Notes: generated by a model not told the origin, from the letters alone. A DNA stretch of 64,000 bases from Halarcobacter ebronensis (GCF_013201825.1 NZ_CP053836.1:2294001-2358000), one strand, 5' to 3'. Counted from the first letter of the stretch, positions 45,333 to 55,611 are shown. Program-made: numbers and translations.

Positions 45333-47934
45333 TATTCTGTTCTTTCTCTAAATAGATTATAAAAGATGCACCCTTATAAACTTTGTTATTATACTTATAT
45401 GTAATATTTTTACCCTCTATTGAGCCATGCATATGTTTATCAATTATCTGTTTACACATATATAGACCAATTCCTGTACCATGATATTGATGTTTTGTAG
45501 TAAAATATGGTTCAAAAATTTTATCTATAATCTCCTCTTTTATTCCACCTGCATTATCTCTTACTTCAATCAAAATAGCTTTTTCAAGATTTTTTGCACT
45601 TATAAAAATATACATTTCACCTTCTGTTTTTTCTTGTGCAAAAGCATCTTTAGAGTTGTTTATTATATTGATTAATATTTGAATCAGTTCACTTTCATAA
45701 CCTTTTATTGTTACACTATTTATATCTTTTATAATATTTATTTTTCTCTTATTTAGATGATCATTAAATAGTGAAAGAGTTTTATCAATGGTCTCTTCAA
45801 TTTTAAATTTGCTCTTATTCTTATTTGGTTTAAAAAAATACATAAAATCATCAATTGTATTTGAAAGGTGAGAAGTTGTATCAATAATTCTACTTAATGT
45901 GTCATCAAATAACTTATCATCAATATCTCCATTTAACTCTTTTTCTAGTTTTAACCCACTTGCACCAGTTGAGATAATAGATAGTGGTTGTCTCCATTGA
46001 TGGGCAATATTTTGTATCATCTCTCCCATTGCTGCAAATTTGGCTTGTCTTGATAAAATACTATCTTTTTTTAAGTTCGCTTCAACCTCTTTTTTTACCC
46101 TTTGTTCCAACTCTTGATTTATCTGTTTTAGCTCTTTTGTTTTCTCTTCAACCTTCTCTTTAAGGGTATCATTCATATTTTTAAGTAATCTTTGTTTATA
46201 AACAATTACTGAAACAATCAAAACAAAAATAATTAAAAATTTCCATAATAAATCATAATCAAACTCTTTTTTATATTCTACATTTTGCCATTTTCTAAAG
46301 ATTTCCTCTCTCTCTTTTTTTGAGATACTTCCCACAGCTTTTTCCAAAATTGCATATAAAGTAGGTTCCTCTTTTTTTACAGCAATTGAAAGGGGCGTAT
46401 TTAAGTTAAGCTTTGCAGATATTTTAAGATTTCCAAACTCTTTTTCAACAATTTTATTCCAAGAGCTAAGGATTAAATCCACATATCCATATATCTCATC
46501 TCTGTTTATTCTATTTATTGCATCATCAATACTATCAACATCCACAAAACCATTTTCTGGATAGTTTTCTCTTAGTTTTTTATTAAAAGAGTAGTGCTTA
46601 TATATTCCTATTTTTTTATCTTTTAGTATAGATAAATCATCAATAAATGATCCACTATTTTTTGTTATTAGAACCAAAGAGACATTTATATATGGCTTTG
46701 TAAAATTAAAAAACTCTTCTCTACTTTTTATATTTTCAGCTGCACTAAGAATATCACATTTGCCCTCTTTTAGATACTCTAAAGAGTCTTTAAAAGTCAT
46801 TGTATTTATTAATTCAAATTTCAATGAACTCTTTTTTGCAACTAAATTCATGTAATCAGCAACAATTCCAGAGAATGTTCCATCATCCACAAAACTATAT
46901 GGTTTAATATTTGGAATAATACACATCTTGATTTTTTGATTCTTATTTACAAAATTGCTCTCTTTTCTATTTAGATAGATTTGAGAACTTCCATCTCCAT
47001 TTAAATATAGTTTGTGAGGATCAATTTTATGGCTTACTAAACCCATTACATTATATAAATCATAAATCCTTTGTATCTTATCAAGTTTTATATCGCCTAA
47101 CTTATTGTTTCCATGATAAGCCAACTCTTTAAGTTTTTCACCCTCATAAATTAAAGCCTCTAAACTTAGATTTTGAGTATTATATTTTTCATAAATTAGT
47201 TTTGCACTCTCTTCTATATGAGAAAATGCATATTCCCACCCTTTTAATGATGCCTCTTTAAAAGCTCTTACACTATAAATATCACTCTTTACAAAGTCAT
47301 CATTTGTAATTAAAAAATCACTATACATATCAAAACCATAATCTTTTGGTGCAAAAATATTAAAATCAACACCTATCTTTTTTAAATCATAGGGTGTTTT
47401 TGATATATATGCAGAGATTACATCAGTTTTATTATTAACCAAATCCATAATATTGTGGCTGTGTTTTATAAAATCTAATTTTGAAAAATCTAAATTTCTA
47501 GATAAAAGCATGGCTTTTATAGATACTTCACTTGCATCATCAATGGTAGTCATTATTCTTTTATTTTTAAAATCTTCAATATTATTTATACCACTGTTTT
47601 TTAAAGAAAGAAGTATTAAAGGTGAGTTTTGGAAAAGAGCATAAAGTGCAACAACATTTTTGCCTTCAACCCTATCTAAAATCAAAGTCTCCCTTGCAAT
47701 TGAGAAGTCAGCTTTTTTTGAATTTACATCATCTACAACATTTATTCCAAATTTAAAAGGTTTGATATCTACATCTAGTCCATAGTTTTTGTAAAAGCCT
47801 TTTTCTTTTGCAATATAATACCCAGCAAATTGAAATTGATCAAACCATGAAAGTTGTAAAGATACTCTTCTTAAGTCTTTTGAAAAGAGGGTTGATAAAG
47901 ATAATAATAGAACAAAAAAAACTCTCAATAACAT
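45319..47934 (-). CDS. Sensor histidine kinase with NMT1/THI5-like and SBP_bac_3-like sensor domains
   Basis: 871 residues. Signal/anchor, then an NMT1-like domain (RRVSLQLSWFDQFQFAGYYI ... ~20-310), a second solute-binding domain (~335-560, KIMCIIPNIKPYSFVDD), a membrane helix (~567-583), a coiled coil, and the kinase with [37 protein letters not shown] and [12 protein letters not shown]1 domains bind pyrimidine precursors or aromatic sulfonates in transporters. Here one is used for sensing. It overlaps the Nudix gene. Confidence 0.83.
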   Translation of the reverse strand: MLLRVFFVLLLSLSTLFSKDLRRVSLQLSWFDQFQFAGYYIAKEKGFYKNYGLDVDIKPFKFGINVVDDVNSKKADFSIARETLILDRVEGKNVVALYALFQNSPLILLSLKNSGINNIEDFKNKRIMTTIDDASEVSIKAMLLSRNLDFSKLDFIKHSHNIMDLVNNKTDVISAYISKTPYDLKKIGVDFNIFAPKDYGFDMYSDFLITNDDFVKSDIYSVRAFKEASLKGWEYAFSHIEESAKLIYEKYNTQNLSLEALIYEGEKLKELAYHGNNKLGDIKLDKIQRIYDLYNVMGLVSHKIDPHKLYLNGDGSSQIYLNRKESNFVNKNQKIKMCIIPNIKPYSFVDDGTFSGIVADYMNLVAKKSSLKFELINTMTFKDSLEYLKEGKCDILSAAENIKSREEFFNFTKPYINVSLVLITKNSGSFIDDLSILKDKKIGIYKHYSFNKKLRENYPENGFVDVDSIDDAINRINRDEIYGYVDLILSSWNKIVEKEFGNLKISAKLNLNTPLSIAVKKEEPTLYAILEKAVGSISKKEREEIFRKWQNVEYKKEFDYDLLWKFLIIFVLIVSVIVYKQRLLKNMNDTLKEKVEEKTKELKQINQELEQRVKKEVEANLKKDSILSRQAKFAAMGEMIQNIAHQWRQPLSIISTGASGLKLEKELNGDIDDKLFDDTLSRIIDTTSHLSNTIDDFMYFFKPNKNKSKFKIEETIDKTLSLFNDHLNKRKINIIKDINSVTIKGYESELIQILINIINNSKDAFAQEKTEGEMYIFISAKNLEKAILIEVRDNAGGIKEEIIDKIFEPYFTTKHQYHGTGIGLYMCKQIIDKHMHGSIEGKNITYKYNNKVYKGASFIIYLEKEQNIEKK

Positions 47935-48018
47935 ATTAATTCTCCATGCAATCTTTTCATTTTAGCATAAAATTTTCTTATTTATTCATTAAAGTTGCTT
48001 ATTTTATTTAAAAATTTA

Positions 48019-49290
48019 TTATATATTTTCCTCGATTGCTTTTATTGCTTCAACCATTGTTTTTATAATTTTTCTAAGCTCTTCTTCACTGATTATATAG
48101 GCAACAATTGAGTATACAAGTTTTCCAAATGGTCTAATCCAAACTCCCTTTTTAACACAATACTCTTGTATTTTTTGAGCATAAGAGTCATCTTTTAACT
48201 CAATTACTCCAATTACTCCAATATTTCTAACATCTGCAACTAGCTTTAGATTTTTTGCTTCACTTAGCTCTTCTGTAAAAATATTCTCAATATTTTTTAC
48301 CCTTTCTTGCCAAGAGCTTTCTAAAAGTAGGTTTACACTCTCTATTGCAACACTACATGCAAGTGGATTTCCCATAAATGTTGGACCATGCATCAAAGCC
48401 CCTAAGGTTGAGTTTGAGATAGTTTCACTTATATTTTTTGTTGTTATCATTGCTGCCATTGTCATATAACCGCCAGTTAACCCCTTACCAAGAGTCATAA
48501 TATCTGGTTTAACTCCTGCCCATTGACAAGCAAACATTTTCCCTGTATGACCAAATCCTGTTGCAATTTCATCTGCAATCATTACTAAATCATATTTATC
48601 ACAAAGTTCTCTTACTCTTTTTACATAAATAGGATTATAAATTCTCATTCCACCAGCACCTTGAACAACAGGTTCAATTATAATTCCTGCACACTGCTTA
48701 TGGTGTTTTTCAACACACTCTTCTAAGGCTCTAATTGATTCACTGCAATCAGCATCAAATCCAAGTTCTGGAGCTTTTGTAAAGATATGTTTTGGCAAGT
48801 ATGTTCCATATATAGAGTGCATTGAATTTTTAGGATCACAAACACTCATTGCTGCTAAAGTATCTCCATGATAAGCATGTTCTAAGGCAATAAATTTATA
48901 TCTTTTTTCACCCAAAGCCTCTTGGTATTGAATAGCTGTTTTTAATGCAACTTCCACAGAAACTGAACCAGAATCACATAAAAATACACTATGAAGACCT
49001 GTTAAATCAACTAAGATTTTTGATAAGGTGGCAGCTTTTTCATGACTTAAACCACCAAACATTATATGAGGCATAATCTCAACTTGACTCTTTAAAGCCT
49101 CATTTAATCTTAGGTTGTTATATCCATGAATAGCACTCCACCATGAACTCATTCCATCAATTAGCTCACTGTTATCTTCCAAAATAATTTTTGTTTTATC
49201 TGTCTTTTTAACTGATAAAATAGGTGTTTTAGAAGGTAAACTATTATAGGGATGCCAAACATGTTCTTTATCAATCTCTTGCCAACTCAT
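48019..49290 (-). CDS. bioA: Adenosylmethionine-8-amino-7-oxononanoate aminotransferase BioA
   Basis: 423 residues of fold-type I aminotransferases: HVWHPYNSLPSKTPILSVKK at the start, DGMSSWWSAIHGYNN, LCDSGSVSVEVALK, and the PLP lysine in LGKGLTGGYM. The WHP and SWW blocks are typical of BioA, which makes 7,8-diaminopelargonate in biotin synthesis from KAPA and SAM. No other biotin gene is adjacent. Confidence 0.94.
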   Translation of the reverse strand: MSWQEIDKEHVWHPYNSLPSKTPILSVKKTDKTKIILEDNSELIDGMSSWWSAIHGYNNLRLNEALKSQVEIMPHIMFGGLSHEKAATLSKILVDLTGLHSVFLCDSGSVSVEVALKTAIQYQEALGEKRYKFIALEHAYHGDTLAAMSVCDPKNSMHSIYGTYLPKHIFTKAPELGFDADCSESIRALEECVEKHHKQCAGIIIEPVVQGAGGMRIYNPIYVKRVRELCDKYDLVMIADEIATGFGHTGKMFACQWAGVKPDIMTLGKGLTGGYMTMAAMITTKNISETISNSTLGALMHGPTFMGNPLACSVAIESVNLLLESSWQERVKNIENIFTEELSEAKNLKLVADVRNIGVIGVIELKDDSYAQKIQEYCVKKGVWIRPFGKLVYSIVAYIISEEELRKIIKTMVEAIKAIEENI

Positions 49291-49357
49291 GCAAATCCTT
49301 TATCTTTAAAAACTATTCTAGCGAAACTTCATATAAAATCTTAGTTATGAAATAGCT

Positions 49358-50671
49358 CTATTTTATTCTATTTTTTATAAATTCAATCACTCTTGTTGCA
49401 CTTAATTTAGAACCATATAATGAACTATCAATAGTTAAATGATAATTTGTTGCATCTCTCCACTCTTTTTTTGTAAAGTGGATAGAGTAATTTGCCCTTT
49501 GTTCATCAGATTTTTCTAAATCAGCTTCAGTAAAGGGTGGTACCCTTTTGTATTGATTATTTATTTTATCAATTCTATACTCATTATTTGCATGAATAAA
49601 GATATTTATGGCATTTGGATGGTCTTTTAAAATAAAGTTTGCGCAACGACCAACAATAACACAAGACTCTTTTGCACATATATCTCTTATAATTTTACTT
49701 TGTATTAGAAAAAGTACATCTTTTGGAGGAAGTTCATCATTTACATAAGAGTAGTTTTGCTCATACAAATCATATAATAATGAGTTTGTAAGTTTTTGTT
49801 CATTCTCTTGAATATACTCCATATTATAACCTGTTTGCTCTGCTGTTAATCTAATTAACTCTTTATCATAAAAAGCAATTCCTAACTCTTTTGCAATAAG
49901 TTTTCCTATCTCATGCCCTCCACTACCAAACTCTCTTGAAATTGTAATAACAAAACTATTATTATATTTGCTAAATTCTTCTTTTGCTACTTGCGGTGTA
50001 GGCATACCTTTTGAAATCCATTTCTCCACAAAAGGCAATTTTGTATTATAAAATTTAATTAAAACTCCAACGGTAAGAGCTGCTATAATACTTCCCTCTC
50101 TAATTCCTTGAAGACTGTTTAAAAGAACAAAAGAGCTTAGAACTCCAACAATAACCATTGTGCTATCAATAGATATTTTTACCTTACCAAACTCCAATTT
50201 AAATGTTTGAACAAGAACAATCACTAAACCCTCAATTGGAAGATAGGTAAGTCTTGTTTTAACTAAAAGAAAAATTCCAAAAGCCAAAGTGATACAAGCA
50301 ATAATACATAAAAGTAGTTGCTCTATATAGTTTGTTGGTATTAAATTAGTAATAAAATACATGGTAATATCAATACAATAACCAAAAACAATTACAGCTG
50401 GCAGTTGTACAAGTTGAAAAATATTATAGTTTTTACGTGCTACTGCAATTTGAAGCATAATAAAAAATATATTTAAAAGTATAGTCAACTCACCAACAGT
50501 AAGGGGAAGACCCAAACTATAAACATAAGGCACACAAGATATGGGAGAGACACCAATATCAGCCTTTATGGACAAGGAAACTCCAAGTGCCATAATAAAA
50601 AGTCCAATAGTAAAAATAATTAATTTTTTTGCAAAATTGGCATTAAAAATTTTATCTTTTTTTATCGTCAT
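49358..50671 (-). CDS. YczE/YitT-like membrane domain fused to a cytidylate-kinase-like domain
   Basis: 437 residues. Residues ~15-220 form about five membrane helices (GLFIMALGVSLSIKADIGVS; YczE/DUF6198-like). From ~238 a kinase domain follows with P-loop-like ISREFGSGGHEIGKLIAKEL, FYDKELIRL and later IFIHANNEYRIDKI, matching cytidylate-kinase-like (CMP kinase 2) proteins. The usual GKS P-loop is altered to GGHEIG, as seen in this subfamily. The fusion is of unknown function. Confidence 0.78.
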   Translation of the reverse strand: MTIKKDKIFNANFAKKLIIFTIGLFIMALGVSLSIKADIGVSPISCVPYVYSLGLPLTVGELTILLNIFFIMLQIAVARKNYNIFQLVQLPAVIVFGYCIDITMYFITNLIPTNYIEQLLLCIIACITLAFGIFLLVKTRLTYLPIEGLVIVLVQTFKLEFGKVKISIDSTMVIVGVLSSFVLLNSLQGIREGSIIAALTVGVLIKFYNTKLPFVEKWISKGMPTPQVAKEEFSKYNNSFVITISREFGSGGHEIGKLIAKELGIAFYDKELIRLTAEQTGYNMEYIQENEQKLTNSLLYDLYEQNYSYVNDELPPKDVLFLIQSKIIRDICAKESCVIVGRCANFILKDHPNAINIFIHANNEYRIDKINNQYKRVPPFTEADLEKSDEQRANYSIHFTKKEWRDATNYHLTIDSSLYGSKLSATRVIEFIKNRIK

Positions 50672-50934
50672 TATAATTTCCTTTGGTTTTCAAATAGGGA
50701 TTCAAATAACTTTTGTAATAAGTAATTTTTGTATAAATATACGGAAAGCCGTGATTTATTGAGCTTCTAGAATCTGTTAATTTTGAAGATTATACTACTA
50801 AGCTTCTTTATGATTTATTAGATTAAAAACAAAAAACTGGTTTTAAATGGTTACAAAATGGCTTCATCAAAATCAATACAACTTAAGTAATAACCTGCCA
50901 TTATGCCAGCAAATTTTTATTTTGGAGAGAATTT

Positions 50935-51156
50935 ATGTCATTTATTCCAGCATCAGTACAGTTTTTAAATGCAATAAAATCAAACAACATAAGTGAAGTT
51001 GAAGAGCTAATTTTAAACTCTGATTCAAGAAAAGAGTTATTAATAGAACATATCTCTTATCATGGAAAAGATTTTTTAGTAAATATCTTACCTCAATTTA
51101 GAAGTAAAGGTTTAATCTTAGATATCAAAAAGATTCTAAATATAGAAGAAGACTAA
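50935..51156 (+). CDS. Small hypothetical protein
   Basis: 73 residues, predicted helical, acidic C-terminus (NIEED). GGAGAG supports the start. I recognise no family. It is flanked by noncoding sequence upstream and by the mgsA end, with a 4-bp overlap of stops. Confidence 0.6.
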   Translation: MSFIPASVQFLNAIKSNNISEVEELILNSDSRKELLIEHISYHGKDFLVNILPQFRSKGLILDIKKILNIEED

Positions 51157-51569
51157 AGTTTTCTATTTTGATACTTTGACCAATCTGGCATCTCATGAAT
51201 ATACCCTTCAAACAGTGGTGAAGAGATTATAAAATCTGCTGTTTGTCGGTTTGTTGCAATTGGTATTCTATAGGTATCACATATTCTTCTAAGAGCTGTA
51301 ATATCTGGTTCATGGGGTTGTTGAGCCATTGGATCAACAAAGAAAAAAAGAATATCTACCCTACCCTCAGCTATCATTGCTCCAATTTGTTGGTCACCAC
51401 CTAAGGGACCTGATTTTAATCTATGAACACCAAAACCTTTCTCTTGTAATAACTTACCAGTAGTACCTGTTGCATAAATCACATGTTTTTGAAGAGTTCC
51501 TTTGTTAAAAAGTGCCCAATCAATTAAATCATGTTTCAAATTGTCGTGTGCTACTAGTGCTATAGTCAT
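51153..51569 (-). CDS. mgsA: Methylglyoxal synthase
   Basis: 138 residues from the ATG at 51569; an in-frame ATG 13 codons earlier has a poorer ribosome site. IALVAHDNLKHDLIDWA at the start, TGTTGKLL, GPLGGDQQIGAMIAEGRVDI, and DPMAQQPHEPDI hold the phosphate-binding and catalytic residues, including the aspartates. It converts dihydroxyacetone phosphate to methylglyoxal and phosphate, an overflow step when phosphate is short. Confidence 0.93.
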   Translation of the reverse strand: MTIALVAHDNLKHDLIDWALFNKGTLQKHVIYATGTTGKLLQEKGFGVHRLKSGPLGGDQQIGAMIAEGRVDILFFFVDPMAQQPHEPDITALRRICDTYRIPIATNRQTADFIISSPLFEGYIHEMPDWSKYQNRKL

Positions 51570-51763
51570 TTTTATACCTTTTACTTTTATAGTTTCAATA
51601 TAATACACTAATTCACATATTGATTAAATATAATTATGTGGAAAAATTAAGCAATCTTTACCAAAGCTAAAAATCTATCTTAAAAACAACTATTGGGCAT
51701 TTAATATTAATAAATTATTTATACAATAATGCTATAATCCAACAAAAAATCAAAGAAGTACCC

Positions 51764-52672
51764 GTGCCAATAGTTATACCAAAAGAGTTACCAGCAGTTG
51801 AAATTTTAAACCAAGAAAATATCTTTGTGATGAATGACATTAGAGCAGTGGAACAAGATATAAGACCTCTAAAAATCATCATATTAAATCTTATGCCAAA
51901 TAAAATAGAAACTGAAACACAATTATTAAGATTGTTAGGGAATACCCCTTTACAAACGGAGATAACTCTTTTAAAAACAGCAACTTACAAGTCAAAGCAC
52001 ACTTCAGAAGACCATTTAGAGAGTTTTTATAAAACCTTTGATGAGATAAAAAAACATACCTTTGATGGACTTATCATAACTGGTGCTCCAATTGAAACTA
52101 TGCCTTTTGAAGAGGTTTCTTATTGGGACGAATTAACAAAAATTATGGATTTTTCTAAAACAAATGTTACTTCAACTCTGCATATATGTTGGGGCTCACA
52201 AGCAGGTTTATATTATCATCATGGAATTCAAAAATATGAACAAAAGAAAAAAACTTTTGGTGTATTTGAACATGAACTTTTTAATAAAACAAATCCTCTT
52301 TTAAGAGGTTTTGATGATGAAGCATATATTCCACACTCACGATATACAACTGTTTTAAAAAAAGATATTGACAAAATTGATGAGTTGGAACTTTTACTTT
52401 ACTCAGAAGATTCAGGGGTATGTTTAGTTGCTTCAAAAGATAGAAAACATGTCTTTATGAGTGGACATTTGGAATATGATACAAACTCACTAAAAAAAGA
52501 GTATGTAAGAGATGTGAAAAAAGGTCTTGATATAGAGATACCAAAAAACTATTTTAAAGATAATGACCCTAAACAAAAAGTAAAAGTAAAATGGCGCTCT
52601 TCTGCCCATTTACTATTTGCAAACTGGCTTAACTATTTTGTATATCAAGAGACACCATTTGAATTAAAATAA
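51764..52672 (+). CDS. metA: Homoserine O-acyltransferase, MetA family
   Basis: 302 residues from a GTG start with AAAGAAG upstream. Starts [20 protein letters not shown], with the active-site cysteine in [12 protein letters not shown] and the His in SGHLEYD. This is the MetA (GATase-like) family that activates homoserine with acetyl- or succinyl-CoA for methionine synthesis. Which acyl group is used depends on one active-site residue that I did not assign. Confidence 0.93.
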   Translation: MPIVIPKELPAVEILNQENIFVMNDIRAVEQDIRPLKIIILNLMPNKIETETQLLRLLGNTPLQTEITLLKTATYKSKHTSEDHLESFYKTFDEIKKHTFDGLIITGAPIETMPFEEVSYWDELTKIMDFSKTNVTSTLHICWGSQAGLYYHHGIQKYEQKKKTFGVFEHELFNKTNPLLRGFDDEAYIPHSRYTTVLKKDIDKIDELELLLYSEDSGVCLVASKDRKHVFMSGHLEYDTNSLKKEYVRDVKKGLDIEIPKNYFKDNDPKQKVKVKWRSSAHLLFANWLNYFVYQETPFELK

Positions 52673-52701
52673 AAGGTTTAACTATAAACTATATTTCTTT
52701 G

Positions 52702-53265
52702 CTATGCAAAAAGTATATTTTTAGTTTTTGTCTCTGCTATTGTATCTTTAAAAGAGAGATTTGAAGATTGTAAACTATCACTAATTTTCAGTTCTTGTTT
52801 TTTGTCTCTTATCTCTTTTACTATCTCTTCTGCACCTTTGATATATGGCATCTCCACATTTCCTCCAGGAGAGTATAATATTACTGTTGCATAGTCAAAA
52901 TATTTTCCAAGTAGCGTTGTCATAATCTCTATATTTTCAACATGAACAAACTCTAAGGTATCATTTACTCTTGGATGTAAGCCCCTTTTTACTGTAATTC
53001 TATCCTCATATTGTAAAACTTCAACCGTACAAGGATCAATAATTTGACCACAATCTCTTAGTACATAAAGTGCTGGAAGTAATAAAAGGCTTAGCAAAGT
53101 GTCATTGGATGCATCTTTTACCAAAACAGTAGTAATTAGCCAATTAAAGATAAGATAAACCAAGTAGATTGAAAACAATCTAAAGATTATCTCAATAATT
53201 GCTTCAATTGTACGAATGATTTTTGAACTATTTAGTTTTTTAAATTTTAAATTTGTATTTTTCAC
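52702..53265 (-). CDS. Membrane protein with bacterial PH-like domain
   Basis: 187 residues. Two hydrophobic segments at ~25-50 and ~60-75, then a beta-rich ~75-residue stretch (CTVEVLQYEDRITVKRGLHP, NIEIMTTLLGKYFDYATVIL) that looks like a YdbS/bPH2-like PH domain, followed by a charged tail. The role is unknown. It stands alone. Confidence 0.6.
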   Translation of the reverse strand: MKNTNLKFKKLNSSKIIRTIEAIIEIIFRLFSIYLVYLIFNWLITTVLVKDASNDTLLSLLLLPALYVLRDCGQIIDPCTVEVLQYEDRITVKRGLHPRVNDTLEFVHVENIEIMTTLLGKYFDYATVILYSPGGNVEMPYIKGAEEIVKEIRDKKQELKISDSLQSSNLSFKDTIAETKTKNILFA

Positions 53266-53341
53266 AAAATTGGATAATATACCCTTTAGGCTTAAAAGAT
53301 ATTTAAATAATTAGATTATCTTTTATTAGAATTATAGAAAA

Positions 53342-53611
53342 CTAATCACCGTAGTGAGTCCACATTCTTAAGATTCTAACAATCTTTTGCTCCTCTTTTA
53401 CTTCATAAATGATTCTATGTTGAATATTTATTCTTCTAGAGTAAGCCCCTGTTAGATTCCCAACAAGCTTTTCATATGGTGGTGGATTTTCAAAGGGATT
53501 TTTTTTGATTATCTCTATTAACTCTTTTGCTTTTTTATCTAATTTAGCGCCTGTTAGATTTTTTGCATCCTTTTGAGCTTGTTTGCTGTAAAGGATTTTA
53601 TACTCTACCAT
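53342..53611 (-). CDS. Txe/YoeB-family toxin
   Basis: 89 residues with the RelE-superfamily fold: YKILYSKQAQKDAKNLTGAK at the start, GAYSRRINIQHRIIYEV, and the C-terminal RMWTHYGD that supplies the YoeB histidine and tyrosine. YoeB cuts mRNA in the ribosome A site. It overlaps the antitoxin gene by 7 bp. Confidence 0.9.
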   Translation of the reverse strand: MVEYKILYSKQAQKDAKNLTGAKLDKKAKELIEIIKKNPFENPPPYEKLVGNLTGAYSRRINIQHRIIYEVKEEQKIVRILRMWTHYGD

Positions 53612-53850
53612 TTGATATCTTCACTAAACTCATCATCACTTTGTGCCATACCCTCTTGGATAGATTTTGCCATATTTGGAATAGAGTTTAAATATAAAGT
53701 CTCCTCAATAGCATTCCAATCCTCTTGAGAGAGCATTACAGCATTATTTCTTTTACCTGTAATTAGTATTGGCTCATGTGTTAATGCTGTTTCATCCATA
53801 AGATTATATATATCTGCTCTAACTTGGCTTGCTGGCATTACTTTTGTCAT
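53605..53850 (-). CDS. YefM/Phd-family antitoxin
   Basis: 81 residues: an N-terminal DNA-binding fold (VMPASQVRADIYNLMDETAL, then EPILITGKRNNAVMLSQEDW) and an acidic C-terminus that binds the toxin. It lies upstream of and overlaps the YoeB-type gene, the normal order for this system, and should repress their promoter. Confidence 0.9.
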   Translation of the reverse strand: MTKVMPASQVRADIYNLMDETALTHEPILITGKRNNAVMLSQEDWNAIEETLYLNSIPNMAKSIQEGMAQSDDEFSEDIKW

Positions 53851-53929
53851 ATTTAGCCTTTTGTTTTTTTAATATTGTACTTGATTACGTACGGTTTGTC
53901 AAGGATAGTGGAAGAATAAAAGCTGTGAT

Positions 53930-54130
53930 TTAAAACTTTTGGCACTTGCTACGCAAGGTGCTAAATCTACGCAAAAAGTTTCCTTGTGACATTAAGTCAC
54001 AAGATTTCCTTTTCTTCTGTGCACACATTCGTGTGTCACGATTACAACCTTTTTGCCTGCAAGCAGGATTACATATTGAAAAAGGTTGTGCCTTGTGCTT
54101 GCACTCTCTTTGAGAAAAGCAAGCAAACTT
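53930..54130. repeat. Hairpin-rich noncoding block
   Basis: Several inverted repeats follow each other. GCACTTGC-TAC-GCAAGGTGC lies near 53940. CTTGTGAC-ATTAA-GTCACAAG lies near 53983. A GTGCACACA/TGTGTCAC dyad lies near 54019. ACAACCTTTTT pairs with AAAAAGGTTGT around an inner CCTGC-AA-GCAGG (54045-54091). The block is richer in G+C than its surroundings and has no gene-like frame. It lies beside the toxin-antitoxin pair and the peptide-maturase gene. Confidence 0.55.
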
Positions 54131-54141
54131 TATTAAAACTG

Positions 54142-55611
54142 CTATACTTTAGTTTTAATTTTTTTATTAAATTTTCTTATTACATTTTTATTAATATTTG
54201 CAACATTACAATAAAACTTATTTATGACTAAAGGGTTCCCAGATATATCTTCATTTGCATTTCTTACCATACACATAGTGCAATACTCTTTATCTGAACA
54301 TGTTAAACATTGTGGAAAATCTTTTTTCTTTAAATCTCTTAAATAATTAACTTTTTCAGAGTTATACCAAATGTTTTTAAGAGAAGCATTTAATATATTT
54401 CCTACTGAGTAATCTTGCCAACCTGCACAAGGATATACATTACCATTTTCAGAAATACAAATTGACGAATGACAAACACTACAAACAAAATCATTTTCTG
54501 AAATATTCTTTTTTTTCTCAGCTTCTTTTTCTATTTCAATAACATATTCTGAATCATTTTCAACTATATTTTCAATTATCTCATTTACATCGTCAATTGA
54601 TAGACGATGCTTTAAATTTTCGCAAGAATGATTATATTTTGCTAAAATTAAATAATCATTACCAACAGATATATTATTTTTTTTAGCCCATTTTACGACA
54701 TTATTATGACAGTTTTTATTCTCTTTCAATATGGGACAGCTTATCTTTAATGGAATATCATTTTCAACAAGTTTTAAAATTGCATTCTTTGTTTTTTCAA
54801 AACTTCCTTTCATTTGAGTTATTTCATCGTGAATATTTGGATTCATTGAATATAGTGAGACTTGAACACCCAAAAGAGGATTAGATTTCATTTCTTTAAG
54901 AATTTTTTCATTTAATAAAGTCAAATTACTAAGTACACTAACAGAAAAATTATTTTTTCTACATTCTTTTAAAAAATTACAAAAATCTTTATGCAACATT
55001 GGTTCTCCACCACTGATAGTAATGTGCAATAAATTCATTTCTCTACTTTGATTCAAAATATTATAAAATAAATCAGAATCAATATTATTAATTTTATTTT
55101 CATGAGGAATATAACAATGAATACATCGTTCATTACACTTACTTGTTATTTCAATATGTAAACTTGTTAATTGTGGTTTATTATTAAAAAAAGCTTGAAA
55201 ATAATCTTGAGTTGACATTTGATTATTTGATAAATTCTTTTTAAAAGTTGTATCTAGTATTTTAGTATATGAAAACTTTTCATCTTTTTCATCACATTCT
55301 CTAAAAGTATCTCCAGAAGTAATAAATCCAGCTTTTTCAAGAGTACTGTAAAACTCTATCACATCTCTTTCTAATAACTTAATATTTATATCAGAATAAA
55401 TATTACTGATTTTTATTAATAATTCACCAATAATTTGAGGATGATTATCTAAAACAGAAAAAAAAACTGCTCCACTCTCTGATAATATTTTATCACCAAT
55501 ATCTTCCCTATTATCATCTAATCGTTTATATGCAAAATTTCTATTATCTGTTATATATCCAAAAGAATCATAATATCTAAACAATATGTTAGATTTTTTT
55601 TTAAAAAACAT
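54142..55611 (-). CDS. Radical SAM/SPASM peptide maturase with PqqD-like N-terminus
   Basis: 489 residues. Residues ~1-100 form a PqqD-like leader-peptide-binding domain (ILSESGAVFFSVLDNHPQII). The radical SAM core starts near 150 with CNERCIHC (C159, C163, C166), which holds the catalytic 4Fe-4S cluster. The C-terminal ~110 residues contain a cysteine-rich SPASM domain (VCSVCHSSICIS, then CLTCSDKEYCTMC) for auxiliary clusters. Directly upstream is the small precursor-like gene at 55668-55787. This is the architecture of RiPP maturases that form thioether or C-C cross-links. Confidence 0.85.
   Translation of the reverse strand: MFFKKKSNILFRYYDSFGYITDNRNFAYKRLDDNREDIGDKILSESGAVFFSVLDNHPQIIGELLIKISNIYSDINIKLLERDVIEFYSTLEKAGFITSGDTFRECDEKDEKFSYTKILDTTFKKNLSNNQMSTQDYFQAFFNNKPQLTSLHIEITSKCNERCIHCYIPHENKINNIDSDLFYNILNQSREMNLLHITISGGEPMLHKDFCNFLKECRKNNFSVSVLSNLTLLNEKILKEMKSNPLLGVQVSLYSMNPNIHDEITQMKGSFEKTKNAILKLVENDIPLKISCPILKENKNCHNNVVKWAKKNNISVGNDYLILAKYNHSCENLKHRLSIDDVNEIIENIVENDSEYVIEIEKEAEKKKNISENDFVCSVCHSSICISENGNVYPCAGWQDYSVGNILNASLKNIWYNSEKVNYLRDLKKKDFPQCLTCSDKEYCTMCMVRNANEDISGNPLVINKFYCNVANINKNVIRKFNKKIKTKV

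Noticed and set aside
53930-54130. CRISPR array
   Set aside because: The repeats are inverted, differ from each other and have no regular spacing; there are no cas genes.
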